Below, in pieces: positions 1 through 6,947 of a stretch of 24,355 nt of DNA. Position 1 is the stretch's first letter; each line of letters begins with the position of its first letter. Under the pieces are notes generated by a model. It did no database searches, had not been told where the DNA came from, and saw only the letters and a program-made list of their open reading frames with translations. Location: assembly GCA_964517075.1 (NCBI GenBank), contig CAZFAT010000126.1:1-24355 (forward strand), given 5' to 3'. Source of the stretch: CAZFAT01 sp964517075. Lineage in GTDB: Bacteria > Acidobacteriota > Vicinamibacteria > Vicinamibacterales > SCN-69-37. A program made the position numbers and the translations under genes.

Positions 1-44
1 GCCGGCCGGCGCGGCGAGCCATCGGGCGCGTACGTTGGCGGCGG

Positions 45-347
45 TCACGGGAGCCACGCGGAGGGCTCCGGCCGCAAGTCGAACAACGTCGCGGGCGTCG
101 TCGTCGCGGGCGTGAATCGGTATTCGGAAACGGTGAACGTCGAGCCGTCCGGCCGCGCCACGTGTCGCTGGCGATTCTCGATGGTCATCGCGTGCGGCCC
201 GCGCCGGAGGTCACTGACGCGCGTGCGCCACGCATACGCACCGGCCACGTCGGCGATTGCGCGCCCGTCAATCCACTCGCCCGGCCGGTTCCGGAAAAAC
301 TGCGCGAGCCGGTCCACGCGCGTCACGTTCACGACGCCTCGCGCCAC
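45..347 (-). CDS. Small winged-helix/HTH DNA-binding protein of phage or island type
   Basis: A 100-aa protein with a GTG start. The N-terminal half has the layout of a compact helix-turn-helix found in prophages and genomic islands: a hydrophobic helix (VDRLAQFF), a short turn with GEWIDGRAIADVAG, then a recognition-helix-like stretch AWRTRVSDLRRG and a basic IENRQRHV strand. The Pro/Thr-rich tail is probably disordered. Its GTG overlaps the stop of the upstream 75-aa gene by 19 nt, so the two are probably translated together. Exact role (repressor, excision factor or other) cannot be told. A possible further minus-strand start at position 22 would open the next gene, which leaves the window. 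The family assignment rests on residue pattern only. Confidence 0.7.
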   Translation of the reverse strand: MARGVVNVTRVDRLAQFFRNRPGEWIDGRAIADVAGAYAWRTRVSDLRRGPHAMTIENRQRHVARPDGSTFTVSEYRFTPATTTPATLFDLRPEPSAWLP

Positions 348-556
348 TTCGCGATGGTTTTTTCCCAGTCATCGCGCGAGACGAGCACACGCGCCGAGCG
401 GCTTTTCATTCCGGGCACGCGAATTACTGGAATATCTCCCCGCGAAATCAGCAGCCGGATGTGGTTCTCGGAGACGTTGCCGCCGAGTTCTTCGATGACT
501 TGACGGACGGTGAGGGGCGCCCCCGTCCGTGGTGTTTGCCGGGTCTTCGTGGGCAT
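329..556 (-). CDS. Excisionase/AlpA-like small HTH protein
   Basis: A 75-aa basic protein. LTVRQVIEELGGNVSENHIRLLISRGDIPVIRV reads as a MerR/AlpA-type helix-turn-helix: a helix, a short loop, a recognition helix ending in RGDIPVIRVPG, and a beta wing before the SARVLVSRDDWEKTIAKW segment. Proteins of this size and shape in integrative elements usually act as excisionases (directionality factors) or small transcription activators, and the element boundary about 1.4 kb away fits. It starts with ATG; no strong ribosome binding site is seen. It overlaps the next gene downstream (45-347) by 19 nt. The precise function is inferred from fold and context only. Confidence 0.68.
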   Translation of the reverse strand: MPTKTRQTPRTGAPLTVRQVIEELGGNVSENHIRLLISRGDIPVIRVPGMKSRSARVLVSRDDWEKTIAKWREAS

Positions 557-623
557 GACCCACCATACGCCCGGAGGTGGATGGGGACAGTCGCTAGCCC
601 ATCCACTTTTTTCGGGGCGTCGG

Positions 624-1055
624 TCAGCGAAGCTTGAGCACGCGCATCCGGTCGCGGATGGTGCTCACCTTCCGGGTGAGCTTCCCCGCGATGTAGACGG
701 CCATCGCGCGCGCAGACTCGTGCGGATGGCTCGCCCGATAGGTTTTTGCCAGACGTCGCACGGACGCGTCGAGCGCGACCGCGGCGGCGGGACGGTCGCG
801 ACGTCGGCGGGCGTTGTTCGTGTTCGTGGCACGCTGCCGACGCTTCAGCCGGTTCCACGCGTCGGCCTCGGCCGCCGTCCGGCGCCTGATAACCGCGACG
901 AGCGCGGCCCCGATGTCGGCGTCGTCTGTGCCGGCTGTACGTGCGGCCTCCACGTCGACCATTGGTATCCCGGCCTCGGCGGCGAGTAGGTCCAGGTTCG
1001 TCAGGACCAGGTGGTCCCGCTGACGGGCGAGGGCGCGCTTGAGGTCCGACGTCAT
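624..1055 (-). CDS. Hypothetical basic protein with a possible C-terminal HTH
   Basis: A 143-aa protein that I do not recognise. The start is placed at the ATG that overlaps the stop of the preceding gene (TGATG arrangement at 1053-1057), a strong sign of translational coupling; an upstream in-frame start at 1082 would overlap that gene further. The middle is very basic (RRRTAAEADAWNRLKRRQRA followed by an RRRRDRP stretch). The C-terminal 50 residues (VRRLAKTYRASHPHESARAMAVYIAGKLTRKVSTIRDRM) look helical and could form a DNA-binding helix-turn-helix. Phage/island accessory context; function unknown. Confidence 0.62.
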   Translation of the reverse strand: MTSDLKRALARQRDHLVLTNLDLLAAEAGIPMVDVEAARTAGTDDADIGAALVAVIRRRTAAEADAWNRLKRRQRATNTNNARRRRDRPAAAVALDASVRRLAKTYRASHPHESARAMAVYIAGKLTRKVSTIRDRMRVLKLR

Positions 1056-1465
1056 CAGTGTTCGTCGGGATGCGCAACCCACACGGTGTGCGGCTCAATG
1101 CGGTGAACGGTCCGCGGGGGGACAAACAGCGCGCCGCCGCACTCGTGCCCGTTGATGGTCGGCTTCACGTAGCCGTAGCCGATGGCTTCCGTGTTCACGT
1201 CCACGTCCACGATGCCGCGCGCGTGCTCGTGCGCGACGACCTGCGAATCAGGATAGGGCGGGAATTCGGCGGAGAGTTCCCCAGCCCATTGCTTGAGGGC
1301 GTCGTTACCGCGCGGGTCGCCGGTGGCGCGCAATGCCTCCAGGACCGCGGCCAGCGCGTGCCCAGCAACATCGGCATCCGTCGCGGTGACCACGACACCG
1401 GAACGGACGAACCATGCGATGGCCCGTCGCCCGGAGTTCCCGATGTCAACCGGTATGAACCCCAT
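1055..1465 (-). CDS. Hypothetical protein of the integrated element
   Basis: A 136-aa protein not recognised as any named family. The N-terminus (IPVDIGNSGRRAIAWFVRSGVVVTATDADVAG) looks alpha/beta, the central part is helical (AAVLEALRATGDPRGNDALKQWAGEL), and the C-terminal half contains an INGHECGGALFVPP stretch with one Cys and several His residues. There is no signal peptide or membrane segment. Its stop is fused to the start of the next gene in the same direction (TGATG). Together with its neighbours it forms a run of short, densely packed genes typical of phage early or island accessory operons. Confidence 0.6.
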   Translation of the reverse strand: MGFIPVDIGNSGRRAIAWFVRSGVVVTATDADVAGHALAAVLEALRATGDPRGNDALKQWAGELSAEFPPYPDSQVVAHEHARGIVDVDVNTEAIGYGYVKPTINGHECGGALFVPPRTVHRIEPHTVWVAHPDEH

Positions 1466-1492
1466 CGTCCCGCTCCCCGGCGCTCCCGATGC

Positions 1493-1807
1493 TCAGGGTC
1501 GCCGCCATGCGGCGACCACTCGATAGTGCTTGGCGAGTTCGGGCGCCCAACCGCACGGGCACGGTTCGTAATCGGTCTTCGGCTTGGCGAGCCAGATACG
1601 AAAGCCATTGAGGTTGATTTGTCGTGTCGGCCTGATGTGGTTATGAACGAGCACGCGGCCCGCCGGCACCGCCTTGGGTATCGTGTTCAGGTATTCCATG
1701 CCCTTCGCCCCCTTCCACTTCGCCAGGTGGGCGGCGAACGCGCGGGTCGCTCGCGAACGTCGTTCAGCCTTCGTCGCCTTCGTCGCCTTGGTCGTGGTGG
1801 TCCTCAT
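1493..1807 (-). CDS. Hypothetical small basic protein, first gene of the element operon seen here
   Basis: A 104-aa protein. I use the ATG at 1807 because a purine-rich GGGGAGAG lies about 7 nt upstream of it; an alternative start at 1858 would add 17 residues. The N-terminus is Thr/Lys/Arg-rich (TTTTKATKATKAERRSR), followed by a segment with FAAHLAKWKGAKGMEYLNTI and a C-terminal part with EPCPCGWAPELAKHY, whose CxC could bind metal or sit on a loop. No known family is recognised. It is the gene nearest the tRNA-Cys fragment and is read away from it, toward the interior of the element. Confidence 0.6.
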   Translation of the reverse strand: MRTTTTKATKATKAERRSRATRAFAAHLAKWKGAKGMEYLNTIPKAVPAGRVLVHNHIRPTRQINLNGFRIWLAKPKTDYEPCPCGWAPELAKHYRVVAAWRRP

Positions 1808-1902
1808 CGGTGCTCTCCCCTGTGCGGGCAAAAAGAGTGCGCCCAAAAGTGCGCCCATACGGGTGCGGTTCGGTGGGTATTGTCGCCTATCGGTGGGGAA
1901 AA

Positions 1903-1927
1903 GTCTGTAGACGTAAGTGTCTAGACA
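1903..1927. promoter_or_regulatory. Paired palindromes between the element operon and the tRNA-Cys fragment
   Basis: Two palindromic sites share the GTCT...AGAC core: an imperfect GTCTGTAGAC (1903-1912) and a perfect 10-bp TGTCTAGACA (1918-1927), 15 bp apart start to start. They lie about 95 bp upstream of the first element gene and about 60 bp from the tRNA fragment. This suggests an operator for the minus-strand operon or recombinase/excisionase binding sites next to the attachment site. Seen directly as sequence symmetry; the role is inference. Confidence 0.35.
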
Positions 1928-1988
1928 TCAATGACATCCGGCGATTTCCGGAGCAATTCTGCGAGGCGCAAAAGTGCCCCGGAGACGA

Positions 1989-2032
1989 CTGCAAAACCTC
2001 CATCCCCGGTTCAATTCCGGGCGGCGCCTCCA
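1989..2032 (+). other. 3' fragment of a tRNA-Cys gene (putative att site, element boundary)
   Basis: The sequence matches a bacterial tRNA-Cys from nucleotide 32 to CCA: anticodon loop CTGCAAA (anticodon GCA), the 3' half of the anticodon stem, a 4-nt variable loop, a perfect T arm (CCCGG / TTCAATT / CCGGG), the 3' acceptor strand CGGCGCC, discriminator T and CCA. No 5' half exists: the bases before it (GACGA) do not pair with the anticodon stem, there is no D arm, and no GGCGCCG acceptor strand lies at the expected distance. Tyrosine-recombinase elements that insert into tRNA genes leave exactly such a 3' duplicate at their far end, so the intact tRNA-Cys is expected to the left, outside the window. 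Confidence 0.78.
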
Positions 2033-2399
2033 TTTTCAACTTCAATCTACTCAAGCACTTGCGCGATTGGTCCCGCTGTTCCTTCCTGAAACCTGGGAAC
2101 AGTTGGGAACAATCACCGTTCGAGTTGGTCGATCGCCTGTCGATGCGAGCCGTCCACGACTGCGTGTAGATGTTCAGGTCGTCTGCACGCTCGCATGGCC
2201 CAATTGCTCCTGCGCCAGACCGACACTGACGTGCTGCAATCGGTGAGTCGGGATTGCTGGGGCGCCGCGTGGTTTCAGTTCGGGCGCGTGCCGCAGGTCG
2301 TTTCCGGCATGCTAAGAGACCTTCGGCACGAAAATCCGATCCATCGCAATTTCACCGCGCTACCTCTCGCGCGCGATCGACCGACCTGTCCATCCAACG
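2033..2399. other. Non-coding stretch between element boundary and macro-sirtuin gene
   Basis: I see no convincing gene here. The only structure is near the left end: an inverted pair CTGTTCC (2076-2082) / GGAACAG (2096-2102) and the tandem TGGGAACA block described separately. The short open frames that cross it have no start signals and no family resemblance. It may be integration debris. Confidence 0.45.
2089..2124. repeat. TGGGAACA repeat block, left copy
   Basis: Two TGGGAACA octamers start 10 bp apart (2094 and 2104). The 36-bp block starting AAACCTGGGAACA matches the block at 8251-8286 at 26 of 36 positions without gaps, and in one frame both can be read as TWEQLG..TVR. It could be two copies of a recombinase arm-site array, or leftovers of the 3' end of an integrase gene; such tails often carry repeated Gly-Asn/Gly-Thr codons. 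It lies 57 bp after the tRNA-Cys fragment. Confidence 0.4.
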
Positions 2400-4157
2400 T
2401 TACGAGTTGGCATCCACCGCGGGCGGACGTTCTCGACGAGTAGGCACACTGCCCACCCCCTCGAGCACCTCGAGGGCTCCGGCCGCGATGCTCAACGCGC
2501 GCGGGCCCAGGTCTGCGTGCAGGGCAGGGTCATGCCGGTTGATCCGCGCGAAGCGGGCTGTCGGAATGGCTTCAGCAATGCGTTCCATCGGCCATCGCAC
2601 GACGGACGGTGTGTTGAAGCCGGAGCCAATATCCAACACGAGGAGCCTCTCGTTTGGAGAGGCCCCCACCCAGTTGCGCAACGTCCGCAACTGACGTCGC
2701 CACGGCTGATCGACGAACCAGTCGCCGCCCCTGACGTTGAAGAACACGGCACCGCCGCAGCGAGGGCATGTTGGCACACGCCTCGGGTCGCGCAACGCCT
2801 GTGTCGCCGGATCGATCTCCGGCAGCAGGCGCTCGAGAACCGGAGCGCTGGGCCAGAGGTCGTTGGAGCACGGTTTCAGACACTGAAGAAAAGCAAAGTC
2901 ACCCTGGATCGAGCAGACCCGCTCGGGGTCAAAGCCATTGCGCGCGAACAGGGCGTCAACGTTGGACGTCAGGACGAACCAGTCCTTTCGGCCGACGAGT
3001 TCGAAGAGCCGTTCGTACACGCGCCGGCGTCCCTCGCTGAATCGGACCTCGTTCACATGGAGCAGCCAATAGCCCCAGAACGCTTCGACCGGAAGATCCG
3101 TGTACCCGATCATCTGATAGGCGGCGCGCAGGCCGCGCCGGACCAGCGCCGGAAACTTCGCCGCAAAGTCCGCCTCGTCGCTGTAGTCGACCCCGGCGTC
3201 CGCGGATAGACCCGCACCGGCGCCGACGAGCACCCGATCAGACTCGTCGATCCATTGCCGAAGCTGTTTCAGCGTCTGCTGAATCGGCTCCGACCTTCGG
3301 GCGGACGGTCGCCCGCTCCCGGTGTGTCTGTACTCTTCTTCGTCGGCCGCTGTGAAGACGTTGAAAATCACGACATCCAGAACCTGCGGGTGCCGCACCA
3401 GCCAGTCGCGAACGGTGGACGTCGCCACCTCTGCGGCCTCGCGTTTCGGATAGCCGAACACGCCGGTCGAAATGCCACAGAACGCGATCGACCTGAGGCC
3501 GATCGTGGCCGCGAGATCGAGACAGGCTTCGTACGAACTCGCGAGCTGCTCCCGATGCTCCGGGGTGACGCGCCCGTCCGCGACAATCGGACCCACGGTG
3601 TGCAGCACAAACTTCGCGGGCAGGTAATAGCCGCGTGTGGCTTTCGCGGTGCCCGTCAGCTCGTTGTGTCCTTGACGTTCGACGATCCGATGACAATCCT
3701 CACGGAGCCGCGGGCCGGCGGCCGCGTGAATGGCGTTGTCGATGCACCGATGCCCCGGCTTGAAACAGCCAAGGAGCCCGGAGTTGGCGGCGTTGACGAT
3801 GCCGTCGACGGCGAGTGTCGTGATGTCGCCGCGCCAGACCGTCACCTGGGTTCCGGGGACCGCGAATGGAGCATCCGGTCCGCTGAGGACTTCGGCGAGA
3901 TGGACGACGGGTCGACGGTCGGCGTCAGCGGCGAAGAGGTCGTCGAGCGTCTGAAGTGCCGCGGTATCGATTGGGCGCGGCGGCCGCACGGTGAGGAGCG
4001 TGGTGACGATACGGCGGCGCGCTTCCTCGTCCGCCGGCAGGACCTCCGCGTCCAGCCCGGCATCGTGCAGCAGCCAGACCGCCGCTCGCTCCAGCAGCAC
4101 CTGTCGAGGTGTGGTGGACGAGACCGACCGATCGAAACCGGCGGCGTTCAGGTTCAC
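2400..4157 (-). CDS. Zinc macrodomain / class M sirtuin (SirTM) fusion protein
   Basis: A 585-aa protein with a GTG start and two enzymes in one chain. Residues about 1-90 match the helical N-terminal region of zinc-dependent macrodomain ADP-ribosyl hydrolases. The macrodomain (about 100-270) has VWRGDITTLAVDGIVNAANS, then GCFKPGHRCIDNAIH, whose Cys/His/Cys are the family's zinc ligands, and GISTGVFGYP. After a short linker the sirtuin domain (about 290-560) has GAGAGLSADAGVDYS for NAD binding, LTSNVDALF, and two Cys pairs (QCLKPC and CPRC) for structural zinc. The usual catalytic His of deacetylating sirtuins is replaced by Gln in SIQGDF, a hallmark of SirTM mono-ADP-ribosyltransferases. In pathogens these are separate genes beside lipoate ligase and GcvH-like genes; none of those is nearby. 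Predicted role: reversible ADP-ribosylation of an unknown target. Confidence 0.9.
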   Translation of the reverse strand: MNLNAAGFDRSVSSTTPRQVLLERAAVWLLHDAGLDAEVLPADEEARRRIVTTLLTVRPPRPIDTAALQTLDDLFAADADRRPVVHLAEVLSGPDAPFAVPGTQVTVWRGDITTLAVDGIVNAANSGLLGCFKPGHRCIDNAIHAAAGPRLREDCHRIVERQGHNELTGTAKATRGYYLPAKFVLHTVGPIVADGRVTPEHREQLASSYEACLDLAATIGLRSIAFCGISTGVFGYPKREAAEVATSTVRDWLVRHPQVLDVVIFNVFTAADEEEYRHTGSGRPSARRSEPIQQTLKQLRQWIDESDRVLVGAGAGLSADAGVDYSDEADFAAKFPALVRRGLRAAYQMIGYTDLPVEAFWGYWLLHVNEVRFSEGRRRVYERLFELVGRKDWFVLTSNVDALFARNGFDPERVCSIQGDFAFLQCLKPCSNDLWPSAPVLERLLPEIDPATQALRDPRRVPTCPRCGGAVFFNVRGGDWFVDQPWRRQLRTLRNWVGASPNERLLVLDIGSGFNTPSVVRWPMERIAEAIPTARFARINRHDPALHADLGPRALSIAAGALEVLEGVGSVPTRRERPPAVDANS

Positions 4158-4237
4158 AGTCTCTGTGTAGGAACGCGGCTCGACGTCGTTGGCCAGAGTT
4201 ACCCCCCCATTCAGTTGGACGACACCGGGGGCCGGCG

Positions 4238-4282
4238 TGTGAAACGGGCGTGGCTGTGGCCCGACGCGCGTCGCGTTTCACA
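4238..4282. promoter_or_regulatory. Inverted repeat upstream of the sigma-factor gene (possible operator)
   Basis: A perfect 9-bp inverted repeat, TGTGAAACG (4238-4246) and CGTTTCACA (4274-4282), is separated by 27 bp. Its right arm ends 36 bp before the start codon of the sigma-factor gene, in the 161-bp divergent gap shared with the macro-sirtuin gene. Arm spacing of 36 bp start to start is compatible with a dimeric regulator or DNA loop. No convincing -35/-10 pair was identified. Confidence 0.35.
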
Positions 4283-4318
4283 GTCCCGATGGCATCATCG
4301 TCCAATACGAGGGGTGTC

Positions 4319-5137
4319 ATGATTCAGCGATCCGAGCTGGAAGACCTCGCCAGGCTGGCCATTGACGGCGACAAGGGCGCACTCGACCTCGTCGTGCGCG
4401 AACTCCAGCGCGATATTTACATGCTGGCGTTGCGCATGCTCTGGAACAAGGAGGACGCGGAGGACGCGACGCAGGAGATCCTCGTCCGGGTCGTCACGCG
4501 TCTGTCCCAGTTCGACTTTCGGAGTCGCCTGCGGACGTGGGCGTATCGCGTGGCCGTCAACTACATCCTTGACGTGAAGAAGAGCGCCACCGAGCGCATG
4601 CACCTGAGCTTCGAGCGCTTCGCGGACAACTTGACCGGGGGCCTCGACGTCGAAAGCCCGTCCGATACGGAACAGTCCCTGCTGATCGAAGAGGTCAAGG
4701 TCGGCTGCACGCTGGCGATGCTGCAGTGTCTCGATCGGCCACACCGGGTGGCGTACGTCCTTGGCGAGATCCTGGAATTGTCCGGGCCGGAGGCGGCCGA
4801 GGCGCTCGACATCTCGCCCGATCTGTTTCGTAAACGATTGCAGCACGCGCGCTCGGCCGTGGTCTCGTTTACGAAGGCGCATTGCGGTCTGGTGTCGGAT
4901 GCGGCGCCGTGCCGCTGCAACCGCCAGGTGGGAAGCGCCGTCAGGGACGGTCGCGTTGACGTCCACCAGTTGGCGTTTGCGCGCTCCCGGTCGTCGTTCG
5001 AAGAGGCGAAGGCCCAGGTCCGCAAGGTTGACGAAGCGAGGTGGGCGCTCGAGGTCCATCGCACGAGCCATCCGAAGGCCTCCGCCGTCGATTTCGCGCG
5101 GCGTTTGCTCGATACGCTGGATGACCCGCCTGGCTAG
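4319..5137 (+). CDS. ECF-type sigma-70 family RNA polymerase sigma factor with C-terminal extension
   Basis: A 272-aa protein. The start is set at the ATG preceded by AGGGG, 4 nt upstream; an in-frame ATG at 4289 lacks such a site. Region sigma-2 is clear: DIYMLALRMLWNKEDAEDAT followed by QEILVRVVTRLSQFDF and RTWAYRVAVNYILD, which bind the core enzyme and the -10 element. Region sigma-4 (about 135-185) has the HTH segment ELSGPEAAEALDISPDLFRKRLQHARSAV. Unlike the shortest ECF factors it continues for about 90 residues, with CGLVSDAAPCRCNRQVG, a Cys-rich motif seen in a subgroup of sigma-70 proteins, and a helical end. No anti-sigma gene is adjacent, so the tail may be the control element. It is divergent from the macro-sirtuin gene. 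Confidence 0.85.
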   Translation: MIQRSELEDLARLAIDGDKGALDLVVRELQRDIYMLALRMLWNKEDAEDATQEILVRVVTRLSQFDFRSRLRTWAYRVAVNYILDVKKSATERMHLSFERFADNLTGGLDVESPSDTEQSLLIEEVKVGCTLAMLQCLDRPHRVAYVLGEILELSGPEAAEALDISPDLFRKRLQHARSAVVSFTKAHCGLVSDAAPCRCNRQVGSAVRDGRVDVHQLAFARSRSSFEEAKAQVRKVDEARWALEVHRTSHPKASAVDFARRLLDTLDDPPG

Positions 5138-5156
5138 ACTCGCACGGCGTCGTCGC

Positions 5157-5171
5157 CCCGCCAGCGGCGGG
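5157..5171. terminator. Hairpin between convergent genes (weak terminator candidate)
   Basis: CCCGCC/GGCGGG with an AGC loop sits between the ends of the sigma-factor gene and the oppositely oriented beta-helix gene; a GGCCAATTGGCC palindrome follows at 5174-5185. There is no T tract, so intrinsic termination is uncertain. Confidence 0.3.
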
Positions 5172-5254
5172 TCCGGCCAATTGGCCAGGCGTGGCAGGCT
5201 CACGCGTCGCCGTGAGGTTCCTGAAGGGTGCCTCGGTGCCGCTGACCCGGATGT

Positions 5255-6472
5255 TCATTTCGTGAAGAAGCCCGCTCCCATCCTGGCCGCTGGCGAGCCC
5301 GCAACCGGGTGCAGGTACTCCCGTTTCGTGCCGTCGCGCTCGAACTCGATCGGCTGATCGACAACCGTGGTGTCGGCCATCTTGAGGAACGTGGACGGCA
5401 TGTCCTGATATCCAAGTCGCGCGCCCGTTCCCGAGCCCGTGAGTCGTCGATTGTGGGCGAAGTAGCTGTTAACCACGTTGTAGTTGATCAACTCTGACGG
5501 CGCCCCGCCACGTCCACCCCGACCTCCGCGTGCGGGGACTCCTTCCCGGCCGGCTGGCGGCGCGGCGTTCTCGCGCCCGCCCTGTCGGCCGCCTCCAGTC
5601 GCGTCCGCCAACGCCGAGGCTCCGCCCTGGTACGTCCACGCGTAGTTGCAGTCGGCGACGACGTTGCTCCGGAAGTTGAAGTCAGCGGCAATGCCGGCCG
5701 TCCAGATGCCGCTGCCGTAGGCGTCATGAATCACACAGTTCGTCATCGCGCTTCCGGTGCTGCCCGGTGTCCAGTAGACGACGGTGATCTTCACGCCACG
5801 GAACAAGCAGTGGTGCACATTCACGCCATTGCCGTTGGCAATGACGGCCACGTGGCTCGGATTGGTGACCTCGTCTCCCAGGAAGGCGCACTGCGAAATC
5901 TCCAGATCCTCGAGGTCTCGCTGCAGCCGGCTCACACCGTACAGCCGCTGAATCAGACCAGCCTTCGGCGTTTCCACGACTGGAACCCCGAGGAACCTCA
6001 GGCCCTGGAGTGTCACGTGGCTGGTCTCGATCAGCATGCCGTCCACGGCGCCCTCCTCGGGGCGTCCGTTCCACGATGTGGCAAACGGCAGCGTGTGGAT
6101 CAGGGTCGGCATACTGCCGGTGTTCCAGAGCGGATCGTCCGGCAGAACGTCCGCACGGATCGTCAAGCGGTCCGTTCGGGAGAACGATCGACGCGCCGGT
6201 TTCAACAACGTCGTTTCCCCGATCACGTAAATGCCCTCGGACAGAACGATCGTCAACGGGCCGGTTCCGGTGCTGACGTTCGCGCGCCTGGCTGCTTCGG
6301 CCAGTGTTCGGAGAGGGGCGTCCCTGGCGCCGGGGTTGGTATCCGCTCCCGCGGGGTTCACATACAGCGTGTTCCCAGCCGGTGAGGCCTGCTTGGTAAA
6401 GACGTCCATTCGCAGTACCGCGGCAGCAATCGTCACCGCGAAGGTCGAGGTGATGGCCTCTCGTCTGTTCAT
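5255..6472 (-). CDS. Tat-exported right-handed parallel beta-helix protein
   Basis: A 405-aa protein. I start it at the ATG at 6472, which has GGAG 6-7 nt upstream and opens with MNRREAITSTFAVTIAAAVL, a twin-arginine-like signal peptide; a longer frame upstream lacks support. After cleavage, LYVNPAGADTNPGARDAPLRTLAEAA is the typical entry into pectate-lyase/DUF1565-like beta-helices. Coils follow with Asn-rich repeats such as LEDLEISQCAFLGD, GVNVHHCLFRGVKI, MTNCVIHDAYGSGIW and FNFRSNVVADCNYAW. About residues 295-330 form a Gly/Arg-rich insert that interrupts the fold. Such proteins bind or cleave polysaccharides in the periplasm or outside the cell. No catalytic triad could be assigned, so substrate is unknown. 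Confidence 0.82.
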   Translation of the reverse strand: MNRREAITSTFAVTIAAAVLRMDVFTKQASPAGNTLYVNPAGADTNPGARDAPLRTLAEAARRANVSTGTGPLTIVLSEGIYVIGETTLLKPARRSFSRTDRLTIRADVLPDDPLWNTGSMPTLIHTLPFATSWNGRPEEGAVDGMLIETSHVTLQGLRFLGVPVVETPKAGLIQRLYGVSRLQRDLEDLEISQCAFLGDEVTNPSHVAVIANGNGVNVHHCLFRGVKITVVYWTPGSTGSAMTNCVIHDAYGSGIWTAGIAADFNFRSNVVADCNYAWTYQGGASALADATGGGRQGGRENAAPPAGREGVPARGGRGGRGGAPSELINYNVVNSYFAHNRRLTGSGTGARLGYQDMPSTFLKMADTTVVDQPIEFERDGTKREYLHPVAGSPAARMGAGFFTK

Positions 6473-6528
6473 GACTGGTCTCCGGAGTCGTGCGGTTCCT
6501 GGCTGGATGTGGACATCTCGTCGCGCCG

Positions 6529-6666
6529 CTAGACGGGGTAGTGCTGCTTCAGCGGCTCGACGGCTACCCATTTCCGTTCGGTCAACTCATCAATTACGGC
6601 CCGGCCATCGAGGGGTCCGTAGCCGCTGCTCTTCATCACGAGCGCCGAATCGCCACATTGCGCCAT
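6529..6666 (-). pseudogene. Short ORF, possible C-terminal remnant of a xylose-isomerase-like TIM barrel
   Basis: A 45-aa frame from ATG at 6666 to TAG at 6529. The segment GYGPLDGRAVIDELTERKW followed by VAVEP resembles the last beta-alpha unit of sugar phosphate isomerase/epimerase TIM barrels, where a G.G.lD motif is followed by a helix and a strand ending in VE. A complete protein of that family has over 250 residues, so this would be a fragment; a genuine small protein is not excluded. It lies 56 bp upstream of the beta-helix gene in the same direction. Weak call. The rest of the 6667-6947 gap shows no gene. Confidence 0.3.
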
Positions 6667-6947
6667 CTTTAATTAGACGAGCGCCGTGACCAAGATGTGA
6701 ATGCGTTGCCCGCGGCCCCCACGCAAGCACGGTGCTCCGAGCCTGCGCCCTCTCGGAGCCTCGCTTTCACGCCGAGGCCGGCGCTGGGGGCAGGCCGCAC
6801 CACGTTGGTGCCTTACTGACCGGGGCTTTCCGGGAACGGAACACCCGGCGTTCACACGCCCCGTGTGGCCGTCGTCCAATGAAGCAAGGCGCGCCGCGGA
6901 CGATCCGTGCTGCGACTCAAACCAACGAGCTGAAGGGGAGCAATCCA

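Noticed and set aside
1..44. Start of a further minus-strand gene (ATG at 22)
   Set aside because: Only seven codons are visible and there is no ribosome site, so it cannot be supported as a gene.
1950..2032. Complete tRNA-Cys gene
   Set aside because: No 5' acceptor strand, no D arm, and the 5' side of the anticodon stem does not pair.
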